DNA from: Sphingomonas sp. QA11
GTDB lineage: Bacteria > Pseudomonadota > Alphaproteobacteria > Sphingomonadales > Sphingomonadaceae
DNA length: 64,000 nucleotides
Assembly (NCBI RefSeq): GCF_028473665.1
Contig: NZ_CP098774.1
Location: 1,674,001 to 1,738,000, forward strand
Reading direction: 5' to 3'
Shown here: piece by piece, positions 1 through 8,795 of the stretch
Layout of the letters: each line of letters starts with the position of its first letter
Numbering within the stretch: position 1 is the first letter of the stretch
Notes under the pieces: generated by a model
Databases searched by the model: none
Told to the model about the DNA's origin: nothing
The model's input: the letters and a program-made list of their open reading frames with translations, nothing else
Position numbers and translations under genes: made by a program

Positions 1-138
1 AGCGGGCAGGCGACCAGTGCCGGAGGTGCCGGCCTGACCACAACACAGATGCAGGCCCCCCTCAGCTATGCCGGTTGGGACTTCGTCACGATCTGGAACA
101 CCCCTAACGCCAGCGCCTCTCCGGCACTCCGCCCCTGA
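1..138 (+). CDS. C-terminal end of a GLUG-motif surface protein (partial)
   Basis: The frame is open from the first base of the window to a TGA at 136-138 and encodes 45 residues, so this is only the tail of a larger gene starting to the left. The peptide contains GLTTTQMQ followed by SYAGWDFVTIW. This is the GLUG-type repeat (GLTxxQM...F/YxGWDF...W) found in filamentous-haemagglutinin-like secreted adhesins. From family knowledge such proteins are large, repetitive and exported by a two-partner or autotransporter route; none of that machinery is visible here. The next gene encodes a possible RiPP precursor, so whether the two are linked depends on sequence outside the window. Confidence 0.6.
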   Translation, partial: SGQATSAGGAGLTTTQMQAPLSYAGWDFVTIWNTPNASASPALRP

Positions 139-164
139 TCCTCCTCCTTTCGCGAGACCGAACG

Positions 165-329
165 ATGACCACCCACGACAATCACGATATCCCGGACGCC
201 GCGCTGACACCCAGGCGACCCTGGACCACACCCCGGCTCGAAAGGCTCGGCAGCATGGACGACACCATGCAAGATGCCACCCAGCCGCCCAATGACGGAT
301 CGGCATCGCCCAGCCTCCACGCATCCTGA
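165..329 (+). CDS. putative lasso-type RiPP precursor peptide (54 aa)
   Basis: A 54-codon ATG frame starts 26 bases after the surface-protein stop. Residues 19-29 read RPWTTPRLERLG, which fits the W/Y-x-x-P-x-L-x-x-x-G leader motif recognised by PqqD-like RRE (B1) proteins of lasso peptide systems. SMDDTM follows. Lasso leaders usually have Thr at position -2; if that Thr is used here, the core would be the last 19 residues, beginning QDATQPP, with Asp at core position 9, a legal ring-closing position. Gln at position 1 would be unusual. No B1, peptidase (B2) or asparagine-synthetase-like (C) gene is in the window, although they could lie to the left. The Shine-Dalgarno sequence is weak. The leader match is seen; the function is inference. 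Confidence 0.45.
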   Translation: MTTHDNHDIPDAALTPRRPWTTPRLERLGSMDDTMQDATQPPNDGSASPSLHAS

Positions 330-413
330 GCGATGCGCCACCGGATGGCACGATCCTGCTGAAGACGCGGTTCTATCGCGCCTCGACTGAAACCCCGTTT
401 GCGAGGAGGTACA

Positions 414-611
414 GTGAGAGAGATTGTCGGGTTCGCCCTTTGCGGAACAATGTTCCTGATCGCGCTTGGAAGCGTCTGGATGTTGGCGACCCGTCGTCGT
501 CGACGCCGGCGCATTCCCAGGCAGCGCCTGAATATCGTCGCCAGCGTCCAGAACGCCGACGAGCATGATGTTGCGATCGCGCATTTTGCCCTTGGCAGGC
601 GCCGGGCCTGA
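414..611 (+). CDS. possible small membrane protein with arginine run (65 aa)
   Basis: This is a GTG-started frame with a GAGGAGG Shine-Dalgarno at 403-409. The product would have one hydrophobic segment of about 20 residues at its N-terminus (IVGFALCGTMFLIALGSVWM), then seven consecutive arginines and a basic tail. That layout is typical of a single-pass protein with a cytoplasmic positive anchor. I do not recognise a family. The frame could be fortuitous, since arginine codons are abundant in high-GC DNA and other frames are open here. It is kept because the ribosome-binding site and membrane segment coincide. Confidence 0.3.
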   Translation: MREIVGFALCGTMFLIALGSVWMLATRRRRRRRIPRQRLNIVASVQNADEHDVAIAHFALGRRRA

Positions 612-655
612 GCGCTTTCCGATTGCCTTTTCGGTGTAGCTCTTAATTGAAGCGT

Positions 656-670
656 CTTCATGATATGAAG
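656..670. promoter_or_regulatory. inverted repeat CTTCAT-gat-ATGAAG
   Basis: A perfect 6-bp dyad with a 3-bp spacer lies in the non-coding stretch between 612 and about 856, upstream of the SulP gene. It could be an operator or nothing more than chance. No clear promoter hexamers or other features were seen in the rest of this 245-base stretch. Confidence 0.25.
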
Positions 671-856
671 GTCGTGGATGACGGGTGCATCGATCGAGAT
701 GACGCTGGAGTTGCGGGTATCTGAGCTGCGAAACGCCAGGGCGCCTATGCTGTGGGGGTTCCCGCCATCGCGCGTCGCAGCATCGGCGCAGATTCGGCGG
801 CCCTTTCTCAGGTCGAACGATTGGCGCACTGGATATTCGTCGACGGAAGGGGTGTC

Positions 857-2515
857 TTGAAGACGCCCTTCAGTATTGCGGCGATCCCTCCTCAGGCCGC
901 CATGAACGTTGTCGCGGGCCTCTCCGTGGCCGGGCTGATGCTGCCGGAAGCGGTGGCTTATGCGGGCATCGCCGGGTTCACGCCGGGGCGGGCCATTCTC
1001 GCCGCGCTTGCCGGTGGCGTGGCCTATGCGGTGCTCGGGCGCAGCCGTTTCGCGATCGTCGGGCCGACCTCTTCCTCGGCCGCCATTCTCGCGGCGGCAC
1101 TGGCGACCCTGCCGGGGAGCCCGGCCGACCGCGGCGCGATGGCGACGGTGATGGTGGCGATCGTCGGAGCGCTCTTCGCGCTCATCGCGCTGTTCAGGCT
1201 CGGCAGCCTGTCGGCCTTCATCGCACGGCCCGTGCTGCGCGGTTTCGCCTTCGGCTTGGCGATCAACATCATCATCCGCCAGGTGCCGCATTTGCTCGGG
1301 CTGAAGGTCGCTTCGTCCTCCACGCTGGCCCTGCTTGCCGAGATCGCTTCGAATCTCGGCCGGACGAATATCGCAAGCATTACGATCGGCGTGGTCGCAC
1401 TGGCGCTGCTGCTTGGCTTGCGCGCGACGACTCGCCTTCCTGCCGCGCTGATCGCCCTGATGCTGGGCGTCGCCGCGTCGCGAATGATCGATCTGACGGC
1501 ATTGGGCGTGGCCTCGGTCGGGCCGATCGATTTCACTCTTTCCGCCTGGACCTTGCCTGACTTCAGCTTCGCGCGCTGGTCGCGCCTTGCGCAGCTCGCC
1601 GCCCCGTTGACGCTGATCCTGTTCGCTGAAAGCTGGGGCACCGTTCGAACGGTCGCGCTGCGCCACGGCGATACGCTGTCCGCCAATCGCGAGTTCGGTG
1701 CGTTCGCCGGCGCCAACCTGTTGTCTGCACTCGTCCAGGGCATGCCTGTCGGCGCCGGTTTCTCAGGTGCCTCGGCGAATGAAGCCGCCGGCGCGACGAA
1801 CCGCCTCGCCGCGATCACGGCGCTGGTCGCGCTCGCGACGGCGGCATTGCTGGCGGGGCCGACGATCGAGGCGCTGCCCGAGCCGTTGCTGGCAGCGGTG
1901 GTGATCGCCGCGCTGACTCATGCGCTGTCGCCGGCACCGCTCACGCGATTGTTCATGATCGACCGCGACCAGTGGATCGCGCTGGCGGCGGCATGCGGGG
2001 TCATCCTGTTCGGGGTGCTCGACGGAATGCTGATCGCGGTGGCATTGTCGATCGGCGCGCTGCTCAACCGTCTTGCCCATCCGGTGGTAAGCGAGCTTGG
2101 CTCCCTCGACGGCGGCCATGACTTTGTCGACCGCGCGCGCCATCCCGAAGCGCGGGCCGTGGCGGGCATGGCGATCTTTCGCCCGAACGCGCCGCTTTTC
2201 TTCGCCAATGCCGAACAGTCGCTCGGCACCATCGTGACGAAGGTGCTGGCGCGGACCGGCGATACGGATGTCGTGCTCAGCCTGGAGGAGAGCGACGATC
2301 TCGACAGCACCGCGCTGGAGGCGATTGCCGAGTTCGAAAAGATGCTTGAGGCGAAAGGGTTGTCCCTCCACCTCGCACGGGCGCATGATCGAGTCCGCGA
2401 CGTGCTGGTAGTGGCCGGGTTCGATCGCCTGGCTGACGGCGCCTCGTTCAGCGTCGCCGATGCGGTGCACGCGGTCAGGGCTGGGAAGGGAAACGACCAT
2501 GTACAACCTGCTTGA
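857..2515 (+). CDS. SulP-family anion transporter with C-terminal STAS domain
   Basis: Inner-membrane SLC26/SulP-type anion transporter; substrates in the family include sulfate, bicarbonate and dicarboxylates. The protein opens with the SulP signature (VAGLSVAGLMLPEAVAYAG, then GPTSSSAA), has about ten to twelve hydrophobic segments, and ends in a STAS domain (roughly the last 120 residues, with DLDSTALEAI at the switch-loop position). The frame stays open upstream to a GTG at 752, but the preceding 35 residues do not resemble a SulP N-terminus. The TTG at 857 has a GGAAGGGG Shine-Dalgarno at the right distance; an ATG at 902 is another option. The gene overlaps the following ParB-like gene by 17 bases, suggesting co-transcription. 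The substrate cannot be told from sequence. Confidence 0.88.
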   Translation: MKTPFSIAAIPPQAAMNVVAGLSVAGLMLPEAVAYAGIAGFTPGRAILAALAGGVAYAVLGRSRFAIVGPTSSSAAILAAALATLPGSPADRGAMATVMVAIVGALFALIALFRLGSLSAFIARPVLRGFAFGLAINIIIRQVPHLLGLKVASSSTLALLAEIASNLGRTNIASITIGVVALALLLGLRATTRLPAALIALMLGVAASRMIDLTALGVASVGPIDFTLSAWTLPDFSFARWSRLAQLAAPLTLILFAESWGTVRTVALRHGDTLSANREFGAFAGANLLSALVQGMPVGAGFSGASANEAAGATNRLAAITALVALATAALLAGPTIEALPEPLLAAVVIAALTHALSPAPLTRLFMIDRDQWIALAAACGVILFGVLDGMLIAVALSIGALLNRLAHPVVSELGSLDGGHDFVDRARHPEARAVAGMAIFRPNAPLFFANAEQSLGTIVTKVLARTGDTDVVLSLEESDDLDSTALEAIAEFEKMLEAKGLSLHLARAHDRVRDVLVVAGFDRLADGASFSVADAVHAVRAGKGNDHVQPA

Positions 2516-3113
2516 GCCGCGCCTGCAGCCAGTCCCGCTCGCCTCGCTGCGTCCGACCCAGATGACGGTCGGGATGATCGAGGTTGACCGCAAACGACGG
2601 CAATGGCTGGATCATGTCGCCGCGAACGGGCCCGATTTCCTCGGCAGCCATATGATCCCCGTGGTGCTTGGGCCGAAGAAGGTGCCGTGGCTGATCGACC
2701 ATCATCACCTGGCGCGCGCGCTGCATGACGAAGGGGTCGAGCATGTGCTGGTCAGCGTGGTCGCCCGGCTGTGCGACCTGCGCAAGACGGAATTCCTGAC
2801 CTTCATGGACAATCGCAACTGGCTCCACCCCTATGATGCGAAGGGGACGCGGTGCGACGTCACGGACATGCCGCGCTCGCTGGGCAAGCTGACCGACGAT
2901 CCCTATCGCTCCCTGGCGGGGGCGGTGCGGCAGGCGGGCGGCTATGCCAAGACCGACACCCCCTATTCCGAATTCCTCTGGGCCGATTTCCTGCGCGGGC
3001 GGATCCCCGCGAAGATGGTGGCGGGCAAGTTCGAAAAGGCAGTGAACAAGGCGCTGGAGGTCGCGCACGGCGAGGAGGCGAATCACCTGCCCGGTTATTG
3101 CGGGACTTTCTGA
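2499..3113 (+). CDS. ParB-like (ParBc_2 family) protein
   Basis: A 204-residue cytoplasmic protein resembling the putative ParB-like nuclease family PF08857 rather than true chromosome-partitioning ParB. The segment VPWLIDHHHLARAL near residue 65 is the family's hallmark histidine-rich motif, and no helix-turn-helix follows it. The ATG at 2499 has GGGAAGGG just upstream; an earlier in-frame codon at 2460 lies deep inside the SulP gene and is less likely. The start lies within the 3' end of the SulP gene, so the two are probably one operon. The gene is convergent with the DUF808 gene, 21 bases away. The biochemical role is not established; nuclease activity is only a family annotation. Confidence 0.75.
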   Translation: MYNLLEPRLQPVPLASLRPTQMTVGMIEVDRKRRQWLDHVAANGPDFLGSHMIPVVLGPKKVPWLIDHHHLARALHDEGVEHVLVSVVARLCDLRKTEFLTFMDNRNWLHPYDAKGTRCDVTDMPRSLGKLTDDPYRSLAGAVRQAGGYAKTDTPYSEFLWADFLRGRIPAKMVAGKFEKAVNKALEVAHGEEANHLPGYCGTF

Positions 3114-3134
3114 CCGGCGGCAGCCCCGGCCGGA

Positions 3135-4085
3135 TCAGTGAGCCTGAGGCGCGTGACCGGCTTTACGCGGGATCAGATGAAGCACCGCGACGATGACGCC
3201 ACCGACGACCATGCCGACGATCGCCGCGCCGACCGCGCCGACCAGCCACTCGACCAGCCCGGACGCTACGGGCGAAGCGTGTCCGACTGCCTTCGCCACA
3301 TCGTGCAGTCCATGCGAGACGACTCCGAGGCCGAATTCGCTGAGCCCGTGCACGATGAAGCCACCGCCGACCCAGGCCATGGCGACCACGCCGAGCGTCG
3401 ACAGACCCTCGAGCAGCAGCGGCATCGCCCGCACCAGGCCGCGACCGATCGCGCGGACACCGGCCGAGCGGCGCCTGGCGAGATGCAGGCCGATATCGTC
3501 CATCTTCACGATCAGCCCGACCACGCCGTACACGCCGACCGTGATCGCGATACCCACCGCGGCAAGCACGACGCCCTGCATCAGCACCGATTGTTCAGGG
3601 ATATCGGAAAGGGCGATGACCATGATCTCCGCCGAAAGGATGAAGTCGGTGCGCACCGCGCCGCCGACCTGGCGCGATTCCAATTCTTTCGGATCGGTGA
3701 TCCCGACCACTTCCCTGGCATGGCTCGTGCCGGTGACGGCCTCGACAATCTTCTCGGTCGCCTCGAAGCAGAGATAGGCGCCGCCGATCATGAGCAGCGG
3801 CGTGATCGCCCAGGGTGCGAAGCTGCTCAGCAGAAGCGCTGCCGGCAGGAGGACGAGCAGCTTGTTGCGCAGCGACCCCGCGGCGATCTTGGCGATGATC
3901 GGTAATTCGCGATCGGGCGTCAGGCCGACGACGTAACGAGGGGTGACCGCGGTATCGTCGATCACCACGCCCGCCGCCTTCACGCCGGCCCGACCCGCCG
4001 CCGCCGCGACATCGTCGACCGAGGCGGCCGCCAGCTTGGCGATCATCGCGATATCGTCGAGCAGTGCTACCAGACCACCAGGCAT
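3135..4085 (-). CDS. DUF808 (YedI-type) inner-membrane protein
   Basis: A 316-residue polytopic membrane protein beginning MPGGLVALLDDIAMIAK, the very conserved start of the DUF808/YedI family. It also carries the family segment ELPIIAKIAAGSLRNK near residue 80 and several long hydrophobic helices, with a short basic tail. The length is normal for the family. The molecular function of DUF808 is unknown; it is widely conserved in proteobacteria as a stand-alone gene. Here it stands alone, convergent with the ParB-like gene and divergent from the efflux operon across 244 bases in which I see no clear regulatory element. Confidence 0.85.
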   Translation of the reverse strand: MPGGLVALLDDIAMIAKLAAASVDDVAAAAGRAGVKAAGVVIDDTAVTPRYVVGLTPDRELPIIAKIAAGSLRNKLLVLLPAALLLSSFAPWAITPLLMIGGAYLCFEATEKIVEAVTGTSHAREVVGITDPKELESRQVGGAVRTDFILSAEIMVIALSDIPEQSVLMQGVVLAAVGIAITVGVYGVVGLIVKMDDIGLHLARRRSAGVRAIGRGLVRAMPLLLEGLSTLGVVAMAWVGGGFIVHGLSEFGLGVVSHGLHDVAKAVGHASPVASGLVEWLVGAVGAAIVGMVVGGVIVAVLHLIPRKAGHAPQAH

Positions 4086-4329
4086 TCGATCGCTTTCCCT
4101 TGTTGTGTCGACCGCTGGTATCGCATTCGGCGCGAAGCGCCAGTGGATGGATGGCGGAAGAGAGGACGGGAAACATAAATCCCGCGGGCATTCTACCCCA
4201 GGTCCTGAAATCCCGCCCGCCTTCCGTTCCCTTTATTCAAGCAAAATGGGCCAGGCGACTGAGATCAATCAGTCCTTCCTGTCAGAATCAGGTCATTCCA
4301 ATGAAATTGGATTCACTTGACTGCTTCTC

Positions 4330-5649
4330 ATGTCGGTTCGACACTCAGGCACCACGGCTGGGAGCGGCATCATCGTCGAACCATCGCAAAGTCCCGACAT
4401 CGAGCATAACGATGCCGGCCATCCGGCGGATACGATCCAGCGGTCGCCGCGGAGCAGGCGCAACGCGCTGTTCGTCATCCTGGCGGTGATTGTCGTGATT
4501 GCCGCCGTCTGGTGGTTTGCCGGCCGCGAGCCGACGAAGGGCGGAGGCAGCAGCGGCAGGGGTCGCCCGGCGACCACCGTCGGCGTCGCGAAGGTCACCC
4601 GAGCCGACGTGCCTTTGACGCTGTCGGCGATCGGCACTGTTCAGCCGGTCGTGGCGGCGACGGTCCGCGCGCAGATCGCGGGCGTGCTGCAATCGATCCG
4701 CTTCACCGAAGGGCAGGCAGTTACCAAGGGCCAGTTGCTCGCACAGGTCGATCCGCGCCCGTCGCAGCAGGCGCTGCTTCAGGCGCAGGGCACGCTGGCG
4801 AAGGATCAGGCACTGTTGAACAGCGCCCGTGTCGATCTCGTTCGCTACCAGACCCTGCTGGGACAGGATTCGATCGCGCGCCAGCAGGTCGACACCCAGG
4901 CCGCATTGGTCAAGCAATATGCCGGGACGCTCGCCGCCGATCGCGCCGCGGTGAACGCCGCCGCGCTCAATGTCGGCTATACGAGGGTCATCGCGCCGGT
5001 GTCGGGACGGGCAGGGCTGCGGCAGGCGGATGTCGGCAACTATGTCACACCGGGCGATGCCACCGGCATCGTCATCATCACCGTGGACTCGCCGATCGAT
5101 GTCAGCTTCGCGATCCCGCAGAGCGATCTCGCCAAGGTGCAGATGGCGGCGCGCGCCGGTGGCGGACTGGCCGCGACGGCGCTCGACCAGAATGGCCAGA
5201 CAGTGATCGCCCAGGGGCGCTTCCTGACGCTCGACAATGTCGTCGACACCACGACCGGCACGGTCAAGGGCAAGGCACGGTTCGATAATGGTGCGGGCAC
5301 GCTGTTTCCCAACCAGTTCGTCAACGTCCGCCTGCTGATCGGCATGGCCAACCAGGCGATCGTCGTTCCCGTCAGCGCGGTGCGGCACGGGCCCAATGGC
5401 GATTTCGTGTTTACCCTGGTCCAGGGCAATGTCGCGCGGCTGGTCAAGGTGACGTCCGGGGCATCGGATGGCGCCCGCACGGTCGTCACCGCCGGGCTGA
5501 ACGGCAACGAGACGGTCATCACGGACGGCGCCGACAAGATCGATGACGGATCGAAGGTTGTGCTTGCCGGCGCGCAACACGGCGCGGGCGCACACGGGGG
5601 CAAGGGCAGGGGCGGTGGGGGCAAGCGAGCGCACGGCACGGCGCCGTGA
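4330..5649 (+). CDS. mdtA: RND efflux periplasmic adaptor subunit (MdtA-like)
   Basis: Membrane-fusion protein linking an inner-membrane RND pump to an outer-membrane channel. A basic stretch precedes one N-terminal membrane anchor (NALFVILAVIVVIAAVWWF). Then come the barrel-sandwich/lipoyl half-motif VVAATVRAQIAGVLQSI, an alpha-helical hairpin rich in Gln and Ala, the second lipoyl half (GYTRVIAPVSGRAGLRQADVG region), and beta-barrel and membrane-proximal domains. The tail is Gly/Lys/His-rich. The 439-residue length is normal. The start ATG lacks an obvious Shine-Dalgarno, so translation could begin slightly later. The stop overlaps the next gene's GTG (GTGA), the first of three such overlaps in this operon. 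Confidence 0.92.
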   Translation: MSVRHSGTTAGSGIIVEPSQSPDIEHNDAGHPADTIQRSPRSRRNALFVILAVIVVIAAVWWFAGREPTKGGGSSGRGRPATTVGVAKVTRADVPLTLSAIGTVQPVVAATVRAQIAGVLQSIRFTEGQAVTKGQLLAQVDPRPSQQALLQAQGTLAKDQALLNSARVDLVRYQTLLGQDSIARQQVDTQAALVKQYAGTLAADRAAVNAAALNVGYTRVIAPVSGRAGLRQADVGNYVTPGDATGIVIITVDSPIDVSFAIPQSDLAKVQMAARAGGGLAATALDQNGQTVIAQGRFLTLDNVVDTTTGTVKGKARFDNGAGTLFPNQFVNVRLLIGMANQAIVVPVSAVRHGPNGDFVFTLVQGNVARLVKVTSGASDGARTVVTAGLNGNETVITDGADKIDDGSKVVLAGAQHGAGAHGGKGRGGGGKRAHGTAP

Positions 5650-8600
5650 CCGATATCCCCAGCGACGCCGCTCCCCCGCAATCCGGCACGCCGGCGGCGA
5701 GCCCCTCGCGGCTGTTCATCGAACGCCCGGTAGCGACGACCTTGTTCATGATCGCGATCCTGCTTGCGGGTCTGATCGCGCTCCGCATGCTGCCGCTTTC
5801 GGCCCTGCCGGAGGTCGATTATCCGACGATCCAGGTTCGCACGCTCTATCCCGGCGCCAGCCCCGATGTCATGGCCGTGACGGTCACCGCGCCGCTCGAA
5901 CGCCAGTTCGGTCAGATGGCGGGATTGAAACGGATGACCTCGGTGTCGTCGGGCGGTGCAAGCGTGATCACGCTGCAGTTCGATCTGTCGCTCACTCTCG
6001 ACGTTGCCGAACAGGAGGTGCAGGCAGCGATCAACGCGGCAAGCACCCTGTTGCCGACGGACCTGCCGGCACCGCCGACCTATGCCAAGGTCAATCCCGC
6101 CGATGCGCCGATCCTGACTCTCGGCATCACCTCCAACACCCGTTCGCTGGCCGATGTCGAGAATCTCGTCGACCAGCGGCTCGCCAACAAGCTGGCCCAG
6201 GTTTCGGGGGTCGGCCTGGTCTCGCTATCCGGCGGGCAGCGTCCGGCGGTCCGCATCCAGGCCAATGTCGACCGGCTGACGGCACTCGGCATCAGCCTCG
6301 ACAGCGTGCGCACCGCGATCGCCGCGGCGAATGCCAATGGCGCCAAGGGCAGCTTCGACGGCCCGACACGGAGCTGGTCGATCGATGCCAACGACCAGCT
6401 GAATTCAGCTGAGGAATATCGCGCGCTCTCGATCAAGGCGGCGAACGGAACGATCGTGCGGCTTGGCGACGTCGCCACGGTGATCGACGGGTCCGAGAAC
6501 CGTCGGCTCGGCGCGTGGATGAACAACAAACCCGCGATCATCGTCGATGTCCAGCGTCAGCCCGGCGCGAATGTGATCGGCACGGTCGATGCGATCAAGG
6601 CGGCGTTGCCCGGGCTAGAAGCATCACTGCCCGCCGACCTCCATGTCACGCAGCTCGCCGATCGCACGATTGGCATCCGGTCCTCAGTTTCCGACGTCGA
6701 GTTCGAGCTCGCGCTGGCGGTGGTGCTGGTGGTGATCGCGATCTTCCTGTTCCTGGGCTCGCCCCAGGCCACGCTGATCGCCAGCATTTCGGTGCCGTTG
6801 TCGCTGATCGGCAGCTTCGCGGCGATGTATTTCCTTGGCTACAGCCTGAACAACCTGACGTTGATGGCGCTGACCATCGCCAGCGGGTTCGTCGTCGACG
6901 ACGCGATCGTCGTGATCGAGAATATCGCCCGCCACGTCGAGGAGGGGGCCAAGCCGTTGACGGCAGCGTTCGACGGTGCCCGGGAGATTGGGTTCACGAT
7001 CATCTCGCTGACGGTCAGCCTGGTCGCGGTGCTGATCCCGCTGCTGTTCATGGGGGATGTCGTCGGGCGGCTGTTCCGCGAATTCGCCGTCACGCTGGCG
7101 GTGACGATCCTGATCTCGGCGGTGGTGTCGCTGACGCTCGTGCCGATGCTCGCCGGGCGCTGGCTCAAGCCGGAGCATGATACGCGCGCGCCGCGCTTCG
7201 TCCAGCGGACTCGGGCGTTCAGCGACCGCCTCGGCGAACGCTATGGCGCAGCGCTGGAGCGCGTGCTGGCGGCGCGCGCGCTGGTGCTCGTCATCTTCGC
7301 GATCACGATGGCGTTGACCGTGCTGCTGTTCGTCATCGTGCCCAAGGGACTGTTCCCGCAACAGGATACCGGCCAGTTGCAGGCGACGGTTGTCGCCGAC
7401 CAGAGCGTCTCGTTCCAGCGAATGGCGGTGCTTCAGCAGCAAGTCGCGGATATCGTCCGCAAGGACGTCGCGGTCGATAGCCTCAGCTCGACCATCGGCA
7501 TCGACGGGATCAACACGACGCTCAATCGCGGCCGGATGCTGATCAACCTCAGGCCCAAGAATACGCGCGAATCGAGCGCGGCCGTGATCGTGCGCCTCAA
7601 CAAGCGGGTCGCCGACGCGATTCCCGCGGTCCAGCTTTATGTGCAGCCAGTGCAGGACCTGACGATCGATGCCGAGAGCGGCCCGACCGCCTATCGCTTC
7701 GCCTTGCAGGGGGCCGACCAGGCAAGCGTCGACAAATGGAGCCTGGCCGTGACTCAGGCGCTACGCGACGTGCCGCAGGTGCGCGACGCGGTCAGCGACG
7801 TGCAGAATGACGGTAATTCAGTATCGATCATCGTCGACCGCGACAGCGCGGCACGGCTCGGCGTGACGGCGGCGGCGGTGGATTCGGCGCTTTACAATGC
7901 GTTCGGCCAGCGCATCGTGTCGACCATCTTCACCCAGTCGACCCAGTATCGGGTCATCCTGGAAAGCCAGGCCGACCTGCTGACCTCACCCGACTCGCTT
8001 GGGCGGATCTATGTCCCGGGCACCAACAACATCGCGGTGCCGCTGTCGACGATCGCGCGGATCACGGCAGGCACCGCACCGCTCGCCGTGTCGCGCGTGG
8101 CGCAGTTCCCCGCCTCGACGATCGGGTTCAATACAGCGCCGGGCGTCTCGCTGGGCGCCGCGGTCGATGCGATCCAGAAGACGGAGAAGCGGATCGGCGT
8201 GCCGGCGACGATCACCACCCAATTTCTCGGCGCGTCGGACGCGTTCCGCAGCAGCCTCGCCAATGAGGGCTGGCTGATCCTCGCCGCCGTGGTGTGCGTC
8301 TATATCGTGCTGGGGGTGCTCTATGAAAGCTTCATCCACCCGGTGACGATCCTGTCGACCCTGCCTTCGGCCGGGCTGGGTGCCTTGCTCGCGCTGCTGC
8401 TGACCGGCAACGACCTTGGCGTGATCGGGATCATCGGCATCGTGCTGCTGATCGGCATCGTGAAGAAGAACGCGATCATGATGATCGACTTCGCGATCGC
8501 GGCGCAGCGACAGGAAGGCAAGTCGCCAGAGGAAGCGATCCGTTCCGCAGCGCGGTTGCGGTTCCGCCCAATCATGATGACGACCTTCGCGGCCTTGTTC

Positions 8601-8795
8601 GCTGCGCTGCCGCTCATCTTCGGCGGCGGCATGGGATCAGAACTGCGCCAGCCGCTTGGTCTGGCGGTCGCGGGCGGCCTGATCGTCAGCCAGGCGCTGA
8701 CCCTGTTCACCACGCCGGTCATCTATCTTGCGTTCGAGGGGCTTGGGGCACGCTGGCGCGAGCGGCGGCAACGGCGCCAGGCCGCGACGACGTGA
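5646..8795 (+). CDS. mdtB: RND efflux permease, MdtB-like
   Basis: Inner-membrane proton-driven drug/solute exporter of the HAE1 RND family, 1049 residues with the expected twelve membrane helices and two large periplasmic loops. The N-terminus has the family pattern (FIERPVATTLFMIAILLAGL, then LPEVDYPTIQV). The paired aspartates of the proton relay in TM4 are present in SGFVVDDAIVVIENI. The second half repeats the pattern, with GIVLLIGIVKKNAIMMIDFA. Start is a GTG inside the adaptor stop (GTGA). It is followed by a second permease with a GTGA overlap, the mdtB-mdtC arrangement in which two different permeases form a hetero-oligomeric pump. Substrates in homologues include bile salts and novobiocin; here they are unknown. 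Confidence 0.93.
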   Translation: MTDIPSDAAPPQSGTPAASPSRLFIERPVATTLFMIAILLAGLIALRMLPLSALPEVDYPTIQVRTLYPGASPDVMAVTVTAPLERQFGQMAGLKRMTSVSSGGASVITLQFDLSLTLDVAEQEVQAAINAASTLLPTDLPAPPTYAKVNPADAPILTLGITSNTRSLADVENLVDQRLANKLAQVSGVGLVSLSGGQRPAVRIQANVDRLTALGISLDSVRTAIAAANANGAKGSFDGPTRSWSIDANDQLNSAEEYRALSIKAANGTIVRLGDVATVIDGSENRRLGAWMNNKPAIIVDVQRQPGANVIGTVDAIKAALPGLEASLPADLHVTQLADRTIGIRSSVSDVEFELALAVVLVVIAIFLFLGSPQATLIASISVPLSLIGSFAAMYFLGYSLNNLTLMALTIASGFVVDDAIVVIENIARHVEEGAKPLTAAFDGAREIGFTIISLTVSLVAVLIPLLFMGDVVGRLFREFAVTLAVTILISAVVSLTLVPMLAGRWLKPEHDTRAPRFVQRTRAFSDRLGERYGAALERVLAARALVLVIFAITMALTVLLFVIVPKGLFPQQDTGQLQATVVADQSVSFQRMAVLQQQVADIVRKDVAVDSLSSTIGIDGINTTLNRGRMLINLRPKNTRESSAAVIVRLNKRVADAIPAVQLYVQPVQDLTIDAESGPTAYRFALQGADQASVDKWSLAVTQALRDVPQVRDAVSDVQNDGNSVSIIVDRDSAARLGVTAAAVDSALYNAFGQRIVSTIFTQSTQYRVILESQADLLTSPDSLGRIYVPGTNNIAVPLSTIARITAGTAPLAVSRVAQFPASTIGFNTAPGVSLGAAVDAIQKTEKRIGVPATITTQFLGASDAFRSSLANEGWLILAAVVCVYIVLGVLYESFIHPVTILSTLPSAGLGALLALLLTGNDLGVIGIIGIVLLIGIVKKNAIMMIDFAIAAQRQEGKSPEEAIRSAARLRFRPIMMTTFAALFAALPLIFGGGMGSELRQPLGLAVAGGLIVSQALTLFTTPVIYLAFEGLGARWRERRQRRQAATT

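Noticed and set aside
182..1666. Long minus-strand frame opposite the 54-residue peptide and the SulP gene
   Set aside because: Low-complexity Arg/Gln/Asp-rich translation typical of antisense frames in GC-rich genes; the plus strand carries clear SulP motifs.
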